Below, one piece after another: positions 21,342 through 31,959 of a stretch of 64,000 nt of DNA (within the stretch, counting starts at the first letter, position 1; every line of letters starts with the position of its first letter). The notes beneath the pieces were generated by a model. That model saw nothing but the letters and a program-made list of their open reading frames with translations, was not told the origin of the DNA and ran no database searches. Position numbers and translations under genes: made by a program. Origin of the DNA: Torymus aiolomorphi (lineage: Eukaryota; Arthropoda; Insecta; Hymenoptera; Torymidae); contig CM070875.1 of assembly GCA_036365515.1 (NCBI GenBank), positions 91,776,128 through 91,840,127 of the forward strand. The letters are read 5' to 3'.

Positions 21342-23577
21342 AAGAGAATGGAAAAGTAAAGTAAATTTACTCTAATTAAGAGTATGGGGTAAGCAATTAT
21401 AATTCATATTATCATAACCTACCTACATTGAGGTTAGAAGTTTTTTCTATTTCATTTCATTTTTTAAACATTATTTATTGGTATGCCAATACCTTCTAGA
21501 ACACTTGAGCGTTATAAACCATGAAATATTTGAAGATAACTGTACTCATTCATCATTAGCGCATCACTGATAATTAGGTTATATGTTTAATCAATATAAA
21601 TTATGTTTTATGATTCAATTGTCCATAATCTATGAAAAATCAATTAAATCATTAAATTTATAATGAGAAATCAGTGATTCTTGGTTAGCTCACTGAATGT
21701 AAATCGGGATCTGATATTCAGGTTATGTTCTTAACCAAAAAAAATTGCGTACCTAAATTCAGCAATACAGAATGTGTAAAAGAGAATGGCAAAGTAAAGT
21801 AAATTTACTCTAATTAAGAGTATGGGGTAAGCAATTATAATTCTTATTATCATAACATACCTACAAGGAGGTTAGAAGTTTTTTCTAGTTCATTTCATTT
21901 TTTAAACATTATTTATTGGTATGCCAATACATTTTAGCACACTTGAGCATTATAAACCATGAAATAGGTAAAGAAAACTGTACTCCTTTATCATTAGCGC
22001 TTCACTAATATTTTTGGTTATGTGTTAACTCAATATAAATTTTGTTATCTGATTTAGTTGTCCATAATTTATGAAAAATTACTTAAATCGTTTACTTTAT
22101 AACGAGAAACCAATGATTCTTCGTTTCCTGACTGAATGTAAATCGGGATCTGTTATGCAGGTTATGTTCTTAACCAACAAAACTTGCGCGTGTTAATTCA
22201 GTAATACATAATGTGCAAAAGAGAATGGAAAAGTAAAGTGAATTGAGTTTATTTAAGAGTATGGGGTATGCAACTATAATTCATATTATCATAACCTACC
22301 TACATTGGAGTTAGAAGTTGTTTCTGGTTCATTTCATTTTTTAAACATTATTTATTGATATGCCAATACCTTCTAGAACACTTGAGCGTTATAAACCATG
22401 AAATATCTGAAGATAACTGTACTCATTCATCATTAGCGCATCACTGATACTTTAGGTTATGTTTTTAATCAATATAAATTGTGTTTTATGATTCAATTGT
22501 CCATAATCTATCAAAAATCACTTAAATCATTAACTTTATTAGGAGAAATCAGTGATTCTTGGTTAGCTGACTGAATGTATATCGGGATTTGTTATTCAGG
22601 TTGTCTTCTCAACCAACAAAAATTGCGCATCTAAATTCAGTAATACATAATGTCTAAAAGTGAATGGAAACTTAAAATAAATTTATTCTAATTAAGAGTA
22701 TAGGCTAAGCTATTATAATTCATATTATCATAACCTACCTAAATTGAGGTTAGAAGTTTTTTCTAATTCATTTCATTTTTTAAACATTATTTATTGGTAT
22801 GCCAATACGTTTTAGCACACTTGAGCATTATAAAGCATGAAATAGGTAAATAAAACTGTACTCCTTTATCATTAGTGCTTCATTAATATTTTACGTTATG
22901 TGTTAAATCAATATAAATAATTTTGTTTTCTGATTGAGTTGTCCATAATTTATGAAAAATTACTTAAATCGTTTACTTTATAACGAGAAACCAATGATTC
23001 TTGGTTTCCTGTCTGAATGTAAATCGGGATCTGTTATTCTGGTTATGTTCTTAACCAACAAAACTTGCGCATGTAAATTCAGTAATACATAATGTGTAAA
23101 AGAGAATTGAAAAGTAAAGGGAATTGTATCTATTTAAGAGTATGGGGTAATAATTCATATTATCATAACTTACCTAAATTGAGGTTAGAAGTTTTTTCTG
23201 GTTCATTTTTATTTTTTAAACATTATTTTTTGGTATGCCAATACTTTTTAGCGCACTTGAGCATTATAAACCATGAAATAGGTAAACAGAACTGTACTCC
23301 TTTATCATTAACGCATCACTAATATTTTAGGTTATGTTTTTAATCAATATAAATTGTGTTATCTGATTCAGTTTTCCATAATCTATGAAAAATTACCTAA
23401 ATAATTTACTTTATAAGGAGAAATTAGTAATTCTTGTAACCAAGAATCTTGTAACCAAGCTGACTGAATGTAAATCAGGCTTTGTTTTTCAGGTTATGTT
23501 CTTAACCAACAAAACTCGTGCATCTAAATTCTCTAATACATAATGTGTAAAAGACAGTAGAAAAGTAAAGTAAGTCT
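21320..23577 (+). repeat. ~440-bp satellite array, five units, dimeric pattern
   Basis: Units begin near 21318, 21760, 22194, 22635 and 23071 at the landmark TTCAGTAATACATAATGTG and are 434-449 bp long. Units 1 and 3 share ACACTTGAGCGTTATAAACC and GAAGATAACTGTACTC. Units 2 and 4 share ACACTTGAGCATTATAAA and TGTACTCCTTTATCATTAG. This is an A-B-A-B higher-order pattern, and unit 5 is mosaic. No coding potential. The array starts exactly where the polymerase reading frame ends. Confidence 0.9.
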
Positions 23578-23588
23578 TAAATCTCCTT

Positions 23589-23766
23589 TATAGCACAGTG
23601 TGACCTAAGTCCCCACTTAAGTCACGCCTATCCGTGCGATAAGTAGCCCATTATTGCACCGTGTATATCGTTCTCGCTACGCTCGTGCGCTAACCTCACG
23701 GTGCAAAAAAGGACTGCTTAGCGCACGGATAGGCGTGACAGCGGGCTTAGGTTAGGCTGTGCTATA
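23589..23766. mobile_element. Fold-back MITE 1 in the satellite
   Basis: The ends are TATAGCACAGTGTGACCTAAG and its near inverse complement, giving arms of roughly 80 bp with internal CACGCCTATCCGTGCG / CGCACGGATAGGCGTG. The hairpin would fold almost end to end. No ORF. Confidence 0.7.
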
Positions 23767-23773
23767 AAATATT

Positions 23774-23894
23774 GTACGATACTAGAGTCTTAAGCAGCCC
23801 ATTCCACGGCGTGATAGAACCCTCGCTGCGCTCAGGCCTTAATTTCACGTCGTGCAATAATGGGCTACTTAAGGCACACGTATCGTAATGTACT
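23774..23894. mobile_element. Fold-back MITE 2, related to and adjacent to MITE 1
   Basis: The arms GTACGATAC..CTTAAG.AGCCCATT and AATGGGCT.CTTAAG..GTATCGTA form a second hairpin 7 bp after the first. Both hairpins share AGCCCATT, a CACGG/CGTG core and a CTCGCT(A/G)CGCTC loop, so they belong to one family. Confidence 0.6.
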
Positions 23895-23909
23895 ATTTAT
23901 TAGGACTAT

Positions 23910-24245
23910 GGACGAAAATAATTATAATTCATGTAATCATAACATATCTAGATTGAGGTTAGAAGGTTATATGGTTGATTTTGAATTTTAAATATTATTT
24001 ATTAGCATTTATTTTATACACTTATAGATTACAAACAATTAAGTATGAAAAAAATGTAATTACTAATCATTAGCTCATCACTATTATTTTAGCTTAGGTT
24101 TTTAATTAATATTAATTCTGTTATCTGAATCAGCGCTCCGTAATCTATGAAAAATGACTTTAAACATTTGATATATAGTGTGAAGTTGTATACTCCAATC
24201 AACTAAAGAAGTTTTTTTAGATAATTGACACTTTAACACCGTATT
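23910..24245 (+). repeat. Diverged last satellite unit
   Basis: ATAATTCATGTAATCATAACAT and an AGATTGAGGTTAGAAG segment match the unit interior, with more divergence than in the main array. Confidence 0.6.
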
Positions 24246-24689
24246 TTCGAGGTTATAATGCTATAATATCATTTTCCTTATAGTTTTCCTATATTCGGCA
24301 ATTCTTAATCTTGAAGCTCCAGCAAGATTCATTGAGTAAGGATATTCGTGTCGCAAGTTATACTATTTTGAAAAAGAAAAAGTCGGTTTTGCCCACTGTG
24401 CGGCGCCAACAATTACAATAAAGTGCATTGTTTACGCAGAGTACGATAACATTCTTGAAATCGACTCCACTCGACAACTTTTAACGGATTTCAGCGCCTA
24501 AGTGATAGAGCAGCAGTAGTAGGCTCCCGCTTATCGCCAGTGACAGGTCGCTACATGACGCTGCGTATTGGTGGCGCTACTGTATGCGTAAAAAAGTGGG
24601 GGTATGTGCACTCTGACGCAGCTTGCACAGCTCTCACACATCAGTTCAATTTTTCTCTTTCACACGCACACACGCACATGCGCTTCCGC
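24246..24689. other. Upstream region of the 24690 gene
   Basis: No ORF of its own. ATCAGTTC near 24641-24648 matches an arthropod initiator (TCAGT) about 45 bp before the ATG at 24690. This is a weak promoter candidate only. Confidence 0.3.
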
Positions 24690-25296
24690 AATGGACTACG
24701 TAATAGATATTCAAGGCTTCCGCGATTCGGAAAAAAAGCTTCTACCCAAGGAAGTAGCTATCGTGTGTCTACAAAAAAAATTTGTGATCATTGGATAGTG
24801 CAAGCACCGCATGGTTTTGACGATTTGCCAGACGACATCAAGGAGACAAACACATTTCTCGCTGTCGAAGTTCACGGACTTCATTGGTTTGACGGCGAAG
24901 TAACTCTGCGTCAGCTACATCGGCATCTATATAACATCGCCAGCGTATTGCGTACAATTTACGTACGTTTCGGGCGTCATCAATTTGGAGAAATTTAAAT
25001 CGCCACCGTTTAAAAAACTCTGCACCGTGTGCCCGGACAGCGCACTTTGCGCCACACATTCAGCTAAAATCTTTCCGTCAAAAAATGAGTTTTGTGCTCT
25101 TTACAAAGTTAATCAGTTAAAAAAGTGGCTGCGCTTACTCCTACCAGAATGGAGAGCTCTCCCTAAAGAAAGAGTGACAATTGACATGTTCCTTACGTCT
25201 GTTTACGAATACCCGCGGCGAGATACAAATAGCGACGACTCTGATAGTAATGACATATACTACTCAGTCGTCAACGGATTCACATCTTCAGACTGA
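24690..25296 (+). pseudogene. Conserved virus/Polinton-associated hypothetical protein, frameshifted
   Basis: Starts MDYVIDIQGFRDSEKK and continues LPKEVAIVCLQ. An A8 tract at 24773-24780 then shifts the frame to HWIVQAPHGFDDLPDDI and VHGLHWFDGEVTLRQLHRHL. A second break near 24990 leads to FKSPPFKKLCTVCPDSALC and a Cys/His-rich, then acidic tail ending at 25296. I recognise the layout (DIQGF.., KEVAV, HWIV.PP, HHGI.W.DG, then a CP..H finger) as common in arthropod genomes and element-associated proteins, without a known function. It lies 6 bp before the protease ORF, so the two probably formed one gene block. Confidence 0.5.
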
Positions 25297-25301
25297 AAAA
25301 A

Positions 25302-25841
25302 ATGAACACGTATGAAATAACACGAGCCATCAGAGAGCTCTCTGCTAATTCGATCGGCGTTTACGTGGCCGATCACATCTCAAGTCGCTTGAGCCAGCCA
25401 GCGGCAATCGTTGCAAATCTCGACACATCAGAAAAGCCCGGCTCTCACTGGGTGGCTTTTTACATAGACGACCATGCAAGAGGTACCTTTTTCGATAGCT
25501 ATGGACTACCACCATCTTCGCGACATCACCTCGACCGTCTCAGAAGAAATTGCAAGTGGTTCAAGTGGAACAAGAAGAAGTTGCAAAGTTTCGATTCTAA
25601 AGTGTGCGGCGAATATTGTGTTATGTTTTCTCATTATATGTGTAGTGGTTTTACTTTACGAAAATTTTGCAGCATCTTTACGTCTGATACTCGCTCCAAC
25701 GATAAAATAGCTGGTAAATTTTATAACATTATAAACGACAAAAAGTTTAAGAAAGTAGGGCGTGCGTACAATTTCCCGCGTGCTACTTCGCGAGGGCACG
25801 GTTCGTGCTCTCAGGCATGTAGGCCTATGACTAATTATTAA
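25302..25841 (+). CDS. Adenain-like cysteine protease (Polinton/adenovirus type)
   Basis: Intact 179-aa ORF. GSHWVAFYIDD supplies His49, FFDSYG supplies Asp65, QSFD supplies Gln95 and VCGEYC supplies Cys102, the His-Asp/Glu-Gln-Cys order of the Ulp1/adenain C48/C5 proteases. Length and spacing suit Polinton PRO rather than SUMO proteases. In related elements the enzyme processes capsid proteins during maturation. It sits next to the 24690 pseudogene and in the same orientation as the polymerase remnant, supporting one parent element. All catalytic residues are kept, although the neighbours are decayed. Confidence 0.75.
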   Translation: MNTYEITRAIRELSANSIGVYVADHISSRLSQPAAIVANLDTSEKPGSHWVAFYIDDHARGTFFDSYGLPPSSRHHLDRLRRNCKWFKWNKKKLQSFDSKVCGEYCVMFSHYMCSGFTLRKFCSIFTSDTRSNDKIAGKFYNIINDKKFKKVGRAYNFPRATSRGHGSCSQACRPMTNY

Positions 25842-25903
25842 GCTCTAACTTTAAGATACATTTTGCATTGTTGTTTAAATTACTTTGGGCCTAGATTTGT
25901 AAG

Positions 25904-25905
<2 letters not shown>

Positions 25906-25987
<82 letters not shown>
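25906..25987. repeat. (TA)n microsatellite, left of the mariner
   Basis: About 80 bp of pure TA. The mariner integrated into this tract; its right half is at 28924-29058. Confidence 0.95.
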
Positions 25988-25990
<3 letters not shown>

Positions 25991-26535
25991 CGTGTCCAAA
26001 AAGTCTGGAAACACCCAAATAATTTCTCAGCTGAATTACTATTGGAAAATGTTAAGGTCGCCTTTGTAGTAATTTTTTACGAGGAATCCAATGGTGACCT
26101 TGGATTCGACCTTGAACCTCATTTTTGAGGTTATTTCAAGGTCAACCTCATTTTTTTAAATGGTATGTATTAAGGTATGAGGTTGAGGTTACCCCCAGAG
26201 GTCAAATTGAGGTCAAAGTATGATTTCTTAAAAATTTTGCGAGTTCAGTGGTAAAACAAAACAAACAAAGGTAAGGTTTGGTAAGTTCGAACGAAGACTT
26301 GAAGGTGACCTCTGATTCGACCTTGAACCTCATTTTGAGCCTCATTTTTGAGGTTATTTCGAGGTCAACCTCATTTTTTTAAATGGTAACCCCTATTTTT
26401 TTAGCGGAATCGGAAAGAGTGTGAAACTTTACGTCCAAACATGTACTCAGAACATAGTTCAAGAAGGACCTTGACGTTCATTTGAAGGTCATTTAAACTT
26501 AATGACGGTCTGATCTTGTGTAAACTTTTTATCAC
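25988..26535 (+). repeat. Left inverted arm of the DD41D mariner
   Basis: Inverse complement of 28330-28923. Rich in GAGGTTATTTCAAGGTCAAC-like units with AGGTCA half-sites. Confidence 0.85.
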
Positions 26536-26683
26536 ACTGAGCGAGGTTAATTCTTTAGTAGTTTTCAACGAGAAATCTAATGGTGACCTTGACATTGTCC
26601 TTAAAAGTCATGTCAAGTTCAATTTTTTACATTTAGAGTTACCCAGGAACAACGACGTGGACGTAGTAAAATCTGTTCCCTTT

Positions 26684-26881
26684 GGGGTGCTTGATTTACG
26701 TGAGTCCCCTTGCCTCTCACGATGGGGTGCTTGATTTACGTGAGTCCCCTTGCCTCTCACGATGGGGCGCTTGATTTACGTGAGTCCCCTTGCCTCTCAC
26801 GATGGGGTGCTTGATTTACGTGAGTCCCCTTGCCTCTCACGTTGGGGCGCTTGATTTACGTGAGTCCCCTTGCCTCTCACA
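26684..26881 (+). repeat. 40-bp tandem repeat, five copies
   Basis: GGGGTGCTTGATTTACGTGA followed by GTCCCCTTGCCTCTCACGAT, repeated at 26684, 26724, 26764, 26804 and 26844 with one or two changes. It lies just downstream of the transposase stop (3' UTR side). Confidence 0.95.
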
Positions 26882-26908
26882 TTTGATTTTTTTAAACAGT
26901 ATAACATC

Positions 26909-27985
26909 TTATTTCAAGTGCTCGAACTGTTCTCCATTCATTTCTTGACAGTAACCTAATCGATGATAGAAAGCACCAACAGCATTTTCAATCATTTCAG
27001 TAAGAATGAGAGCTGATTCATCAATGATCCTTTCACGTAATTCATCTAAGTTTAAGGGTTTTGTTTTGAATACACGATCCTTCAGATAACCCCAATAGAA
27101 ATAATCTAGAGACGTTAAATCGGGGGACCTAGCTGGCCATTCAATTGCACCTCTTCGTCCTATCCATCGATTAATGAATACTGTATCTAAGTATGTGCGA
27201 ACGTTTCGTGCATAATGAGCTGCTGCACCGTCCTGTTGATACCATGTGTTATTAAAGTCCTCTCCAGCTATTTCTCTTATAGCAGGAACAATTTGATTCC
27301 GCAACATAGTTTCATACTTTTCTGCATTTAAATTGCCATCAATAAAAAATGGTCCTATAATCCTATTATTTAATATTCCAGCCCAGACATTTAATTTTTG
27401 TGGATATTGTGACTTGGCTTCTCTTGCCCAATGAGGGTTTTCAACTGCCCAATATCTACAGTTATGCCTATTTACGCTTGAGTCAAGTTGAAATGTAGCT
27501 TCATCTGAGAAGACTATATTTGATGGAAAATTTGGATTTTGTACGATGCGTGCCATCATATCATCACAGAATTCAACGCGACGATCGAAATCATCTTCAT
27601 TTAACTTGTGTATTAGCGTTACTTTAAATGGATGGAACTTCTCTCTCTTTAGTATGTTATGAATAGATGATTTACTTATTTCGTGCACTTGAGCAGCTCT
27701 ACGAACGGAAGTATGCGGATCTTCGGTGAATGTTAACACAACATCTAAAGATTTCTCTTCGTTACCTGCTGACATTGGTCTGCCTGATCGAGGTAAATCG
27801 CTGATAGTGCCGGTATTTTCAAACCTTCTAACAGTTTTTTGAACTGTTGAAAATGATAGTGGAGTTCCACCAACCCTAAATGAAGCATTAAAAATATCTC
27901 TTACGGCCCTATAAGATCGCTGCATGTGTCCCCAACCTCTCATCATGAGAATCGTTATTCTTTCTCTATCAGTGAGTTTGTTCAT
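26909..27985 (-). CDS. Mariner transposase, DD41D, intact
   Basis: Uninterrupted 358-aa ORF, the usual length for this superfamily. Residues 1-120 are a bipartite helix-turn-helix DNA-binding region (RERITILMMRGWGHMQRSY, then FSTVQKTVRRFENTGTI). An RSGRP linker motif is present. Catalytic acids are Asp161 (VFSDEATF), Asp252 (YQQDGAAAHY) and Asp294 (SPDLTSLDYF), with 41 residues between the last two. That spacing fits DD41D (rosa/Visitor-like) mariners. The enzyme would cut and paste the element at TA sites. There are no stops or frameshifts. The related copy split around the BEL/Pao element (48487-49329 and 56701-56927) has the same catalytic spacing. Confidence 0.92.
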   Translation of the reverse strand: MNKLTDRERITILMMRGWGHMQRSYRAVRDIFNASFRVGGTPLSFSTVQKTVRRFENTGTISDLPRSGRPMSAGNEEKSLDVVLTFTEDPHTSVRRAAQVHEISKSSIHNILKREKFHPFKVTLIHKLNEDDFDRRVEFCDDMMARIVQNPNFPSNIVFSDEATFQLDSSVNRHNCRYWAVENPHWAREAKSQYPQKLNVWAGILNNRIIGPFFIDGNLNAEKYETMLRNQIVPAIREIAGEDFNNTWYQQDGAAAHYARNVRTYLDTVFINRWIGRRGAIEWPARSPDLTSLDYFYWGYLKDRVFKTKPLNLDELRERIIDESALILTEMIENAVGAFYHRLGYCQEMNGEQFEHLK

Positions 27986-28329
27986 TTTTATTACTCTTCG
28001 TAGTAGACCTTATCCAAAAATACTTTTTGAGTTGAAAATAAAAAGAACTTTCAATTTTCAAAAAATATGTTTGAAAGATGACCAACCCTTTTCTGTGGTG
28101 GTTATGGAATGAATAATAGTTTATTGTCACTCTAACCATACGAAAAATAACAAGTACCAATGTTCAATATTTAAACGCTTCAAAAAATTTTACAATGAAT
28201 CAGCTCTCATTCCTACTGAAATGATCAAAAATACTGTTGGTGTTTTCGATCATCGATTGATACTATCAAAAAGTGGATGGAAAATAATTCGAGCACTTGA
28301 AATAAGATGTTAGACTGTTTAAAAAAATT

Positions 28330-28923
28330 AAAAAGTTTACACAAGATCAGACCGTCATTAAGTTTAAATGACCTTCAAATGAACGTCAAGGTCCTTCTTG
28401 AACTATGTTCTGAGTACATGTTTGGACGTAAAGTTTCACACTCTTTCCGATTCCGCTAAAAAAATAGGGGTTACCATTTAAAAAAATGAGGTTGACCTCG
28501 AAATAACCTCAAAAATGAGGCTCAAAATGAGGTTTAAGGTCGAATCAGAGGTCACCTTCAAGTCTTCGTTCGAACTTACCAAACCTTACCTTTGTTTGTT
28601 TTGTTTTACCACTGAACTCGCGAAATTTTTAAGAAATCATACTTTGACCTCAATTTGACCTCTGGGGCAACCTCAACCTCATACCTTAATACATATCCGG
28701 ACGTAAAATTTTCCGCTCTTTCAGATTCCGCTATAAAAAATAGGGGTTACCATTTAAAAAATGAGGTTGACCTTGAAATAACCTCAAAAATGAGGTACAA
28801 GGTCGAATCCAAGGTCACCATTGGATTCCTCGTAAAAAATTACTACAAAGGCGACCTTAACATTTTCCAATATTAATTCAGCTGAGAAATTATTTGGGTG
28901 TTTCCAGACTTTTGGACACGCTG
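28330..28923 (-). repeat. Right inverted arm of the DD41D mariner
   Basis: Inverse complement of 25988-26535. Confidence 0.85.
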
Positions 28924-30153
<1,230 letters not shown>

Positions 30154-31038
30154 ATGAACCAAGACGAGATACCGCAAAACTTGCTTTTTAACACAAGTTA
30201 CGCACTCAATAAGTCCCACACGAAATTTGCATACATTGGGCTGCAATATTACGATGACCATTTCCATACAGTGATTCAATTGGGAGGCGATAATTCACCA
30301 CATAGATACATAACAATGGATAGCACCGAATCGGAGGAATTCGCAACACATTTTCCAGCAATAATGTACCATCTATACGGCCACAAGCGGGACTTTAGAA
30401 AAATCGGCCTAGCTCAACACAAGATTGATTTGACCACTGCTTATAACTCAAGAGCTGTGGCAATCACTCAGAAAAGCAAAACAAAGGAACCTGTGTCATT
30501 ACATGGTCAACGGTATCTGCACGAGGCGCAAGATTGGGACACCGTTGATGGCTTACGCATCGATACAGAGTCAATCACCGGGCCCATCGACACAGCTCAC
30601 AACGACGACGACGACAAGAACGACGATGGAGAACCACCGAAAAAGAAGAGAAAAGTCGCGAGTTTACCAAGTGTAGTGATGTTGCGTCGTACTTTTGTAA
30701 TACTAAAAAGCATGCGCGAGTGTATCGAGTTTCGGCTTTGTGAATTAGAGAATATGTCCACGTACATTAATATCATGTATGATGTAATAGTTGAAAGCTT
30801 GAAAACTCATGTGAACAGCGGCGACGAGAAAATTCGTGAAATTGACGGGAACATATTTGTTAAACTTTTCGACGATCAAAAAAACGAATTAAAAACTAAT
30901 GTAAAAAACCGTATGATTCATTCAGACTTTCGTAGTAAGAACATTGATAGACTATTTATAGAAATACGTAGTATTTATTTACCGACACTAGAAAAGATGT
31001 ATACGAGGCTGTTAATAATCAACAAATACAAATTTTAA
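30154..31038 (+). CDS. Hypothetical 294-aa protein with an SV40-type nuclear localisation signal
   Basis: Intact ORF, start context AAAATGAACC. Residues 25-105 look like a compact alpha/beta domain (FHTVIQLGGDNSPHRYITMD, then SEEFATHFPAIMYHLYG, then KIDLTTAYNSRAVAI). The alternation of strands and helix recalls PC4-like single-strand-binding folds, but this is only a guess. Residues 149-160 are acidic and 161-168 are PPKKKRKV, identical in core to the SV40 large T signal, so nuclear import is likely. Residues 175-294 are predicted helical. It keeps an open frame in a region where most genes are broken. It is followed after 146 bp by the 57-aa ORF in the same orientation. Polinton/virus-like origin is suggested by context only. 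Confidence 0.65.
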   Translation: MNQDEIPQNLLFNTSYALNKSHTKFAYIGLQYYDDHFHTVIQLGGDNSPHRYITMDSTESEEFATHFPAIMYHLYGHKRDFRKIGLAQHKIDLTTAYNSRAVAITQKSKTKEPVSLHGQRYLHEAQDWDTVDGLRIDTESITGPIDTAHNDDDDKNDDGEPPKKKRKVASLPSVVMLRRTFVILKSMRECIEFRLCELENMSTYINIMYDVIVESLKTHVNSGDEKIREIDGNIFVKLFDDQKNELKTNVKNRMIHSDFRSKNIDRLFIEIRSIYLPTLEKMYTRLLIINKYKF

Positions 31039-31116
31039 TTTAATTGCCTTCTTCATTATTTCATATCTCTACTCCGCCACCACTCTTGCTCCCTCCCACC
31101 AACAGTCACTTGCGCT

Positions 31117-31126
31117 TATATATAAG
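31117..31126 (+). promoter_or_regulatory. TATA box candidate
   Basis: TATATATAAG lies 59 bp before the ATG of the 57-aa ORF and 78 bp after the previous stop, a suitable place for an independent promoter. Confidence 0.45.
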
Positions 31127-31184
31127 CTAATAGTATAGGGCTGTAATAAAACAGAAGGTCTGCAACCTTCACCGAGCACACATC

Positions 31185-31358
31185 ATGGGTCCGCCATTCA
31201 GCAAGCAGAAGTCTGACAAGGAGGAAAAACAACCTCTCATCGATAAAAAAACGAAAGATTATTCGTCGTCGACTGATAAAGATTCCTCACGGTATAAATC
31301 TTTTTCCACCAATACCAATTCCTTTCCCAGTAAACAAGGTTATTCACGATATAATTAA
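31185..31358 (+). CDS. Small 57-aa ORF, possible N-myristoylated protein, with a histone-type 3' end
   Basis: Starts MGPPFSKQKSDKEEKQPLID. Gly2 with Ser6 fits the N-myristoylation pattern M-G-x-x-x-S/T, and the following Lys-rich stretch would favour membrane contact. The remainder is Ser/Tyr/Lys-rich (YSSSTDKDSSRYKSF) and probably disordered; it ends GYSRYN. No homologue is recognised and it is clearly not a histone. A TATA box candidate lies upstream and a perfect histone mRNA stem-loop begins 23 bp after the stop codon. Short length makes the gene call moderate, but flanking promoter and 3'-end signals in order support it. Confidence 0.5.
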   Translation: MGPPFSKQKSDKEEKQPLIDKKTKDYSSSTDKDSSRYKSFSTNTNSFPSKQGYSRYN

Positions 31359-31380
31359 AACTTAACACAAAAAAGAAAAC

Positions 31381-31396
31381 GGCCCTTTTCAGGGCC
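31381..31396 (+). promoter_or_regulatory. Histone-type mRNA 3' stem-loop
   Basis: GGCCCTTTTCAGGGCC forms a 6-bp stem with a 4-nt loop and fits every position of the replication-dependent histone consensus GGYYYUUHUHARRRCC. It is preceded by an A-rich AAAAAAGAAAAC and followed by ACTAAC, as in metazoan histone genes. No obvious purine-rich downstream element (U7 target) is seen in the next 30 bp. Confidence 0.65.
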
Positions 31397-31481
31397 ACTA
31401 ACTCTATCACGTATACAAACGATTCACTATACTTTGGACACTGGGGACCCCTGTGGAGAAGGTCGACGCAGCACACAAAGG

Positions 31482-31705
<224 letters not shown>

Positions 31706-31743
31706 GTAGTGGGGCAGGTATAGCGCACGTATGATACGGCGAT

Positions 31744-31942
31744 GTCATTAACTCAAATGTTATGTATACAGTAGCTGCACAATAGCTAATGACATATGCA
31801 AATATGCGCTAATGACCCCATTGTTTACAAATACAGTAGCAAAACAGTAGCTGTTTTCCAAACAATGGGGTCATTAACACATACTTACATGGGTCATTAG
31901 CTACTGTGCAGCTACTGTTTACATAACACTTGAGTTAATGAC
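31744..31942. mobile_element. Palindromic MITE, 199 bp
   Basis: The ends are GTCATTAACTCAA and its inverse TTGAGTTAATGAC. Arms of nearly 100 bp include ACAGTAGCTGCACA / TGTGCAGCTACTGT and CCCCATTGTTT / AAACAATGGGG. A clear fold-back structure with no ORF. The target duplication is unclear. Confidence 0.7.
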
Positions 31943-31959
31943 CTCTTGAGTTAAGTGCC

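Larger units (their letters stand above)
25988..28923 (-). mobile_element. Complete Tc1/mariner element, DD41D type
   Basis: The ends are CAGCGTGTCCAAAAAGTCTG and its inverse, GGACACGCTG at 28914-28923, with TA on both sides. Long inverted arms of about 550-590 bp (25988-26535 and 28330-28923) are built from repeated TGACCT/AGGTCA motifs. The single gene is an intact transposase. With a full-length ORF and matching ends, this copy could be recent and possibly competent. Confidence 0.9.

Noticed and set aside
31185..31358. A histone gene, because of the stem-loop
   Set aside because: The protein has no histone-fold sequence; it is short and Ser/Tyr/Lys-rich.
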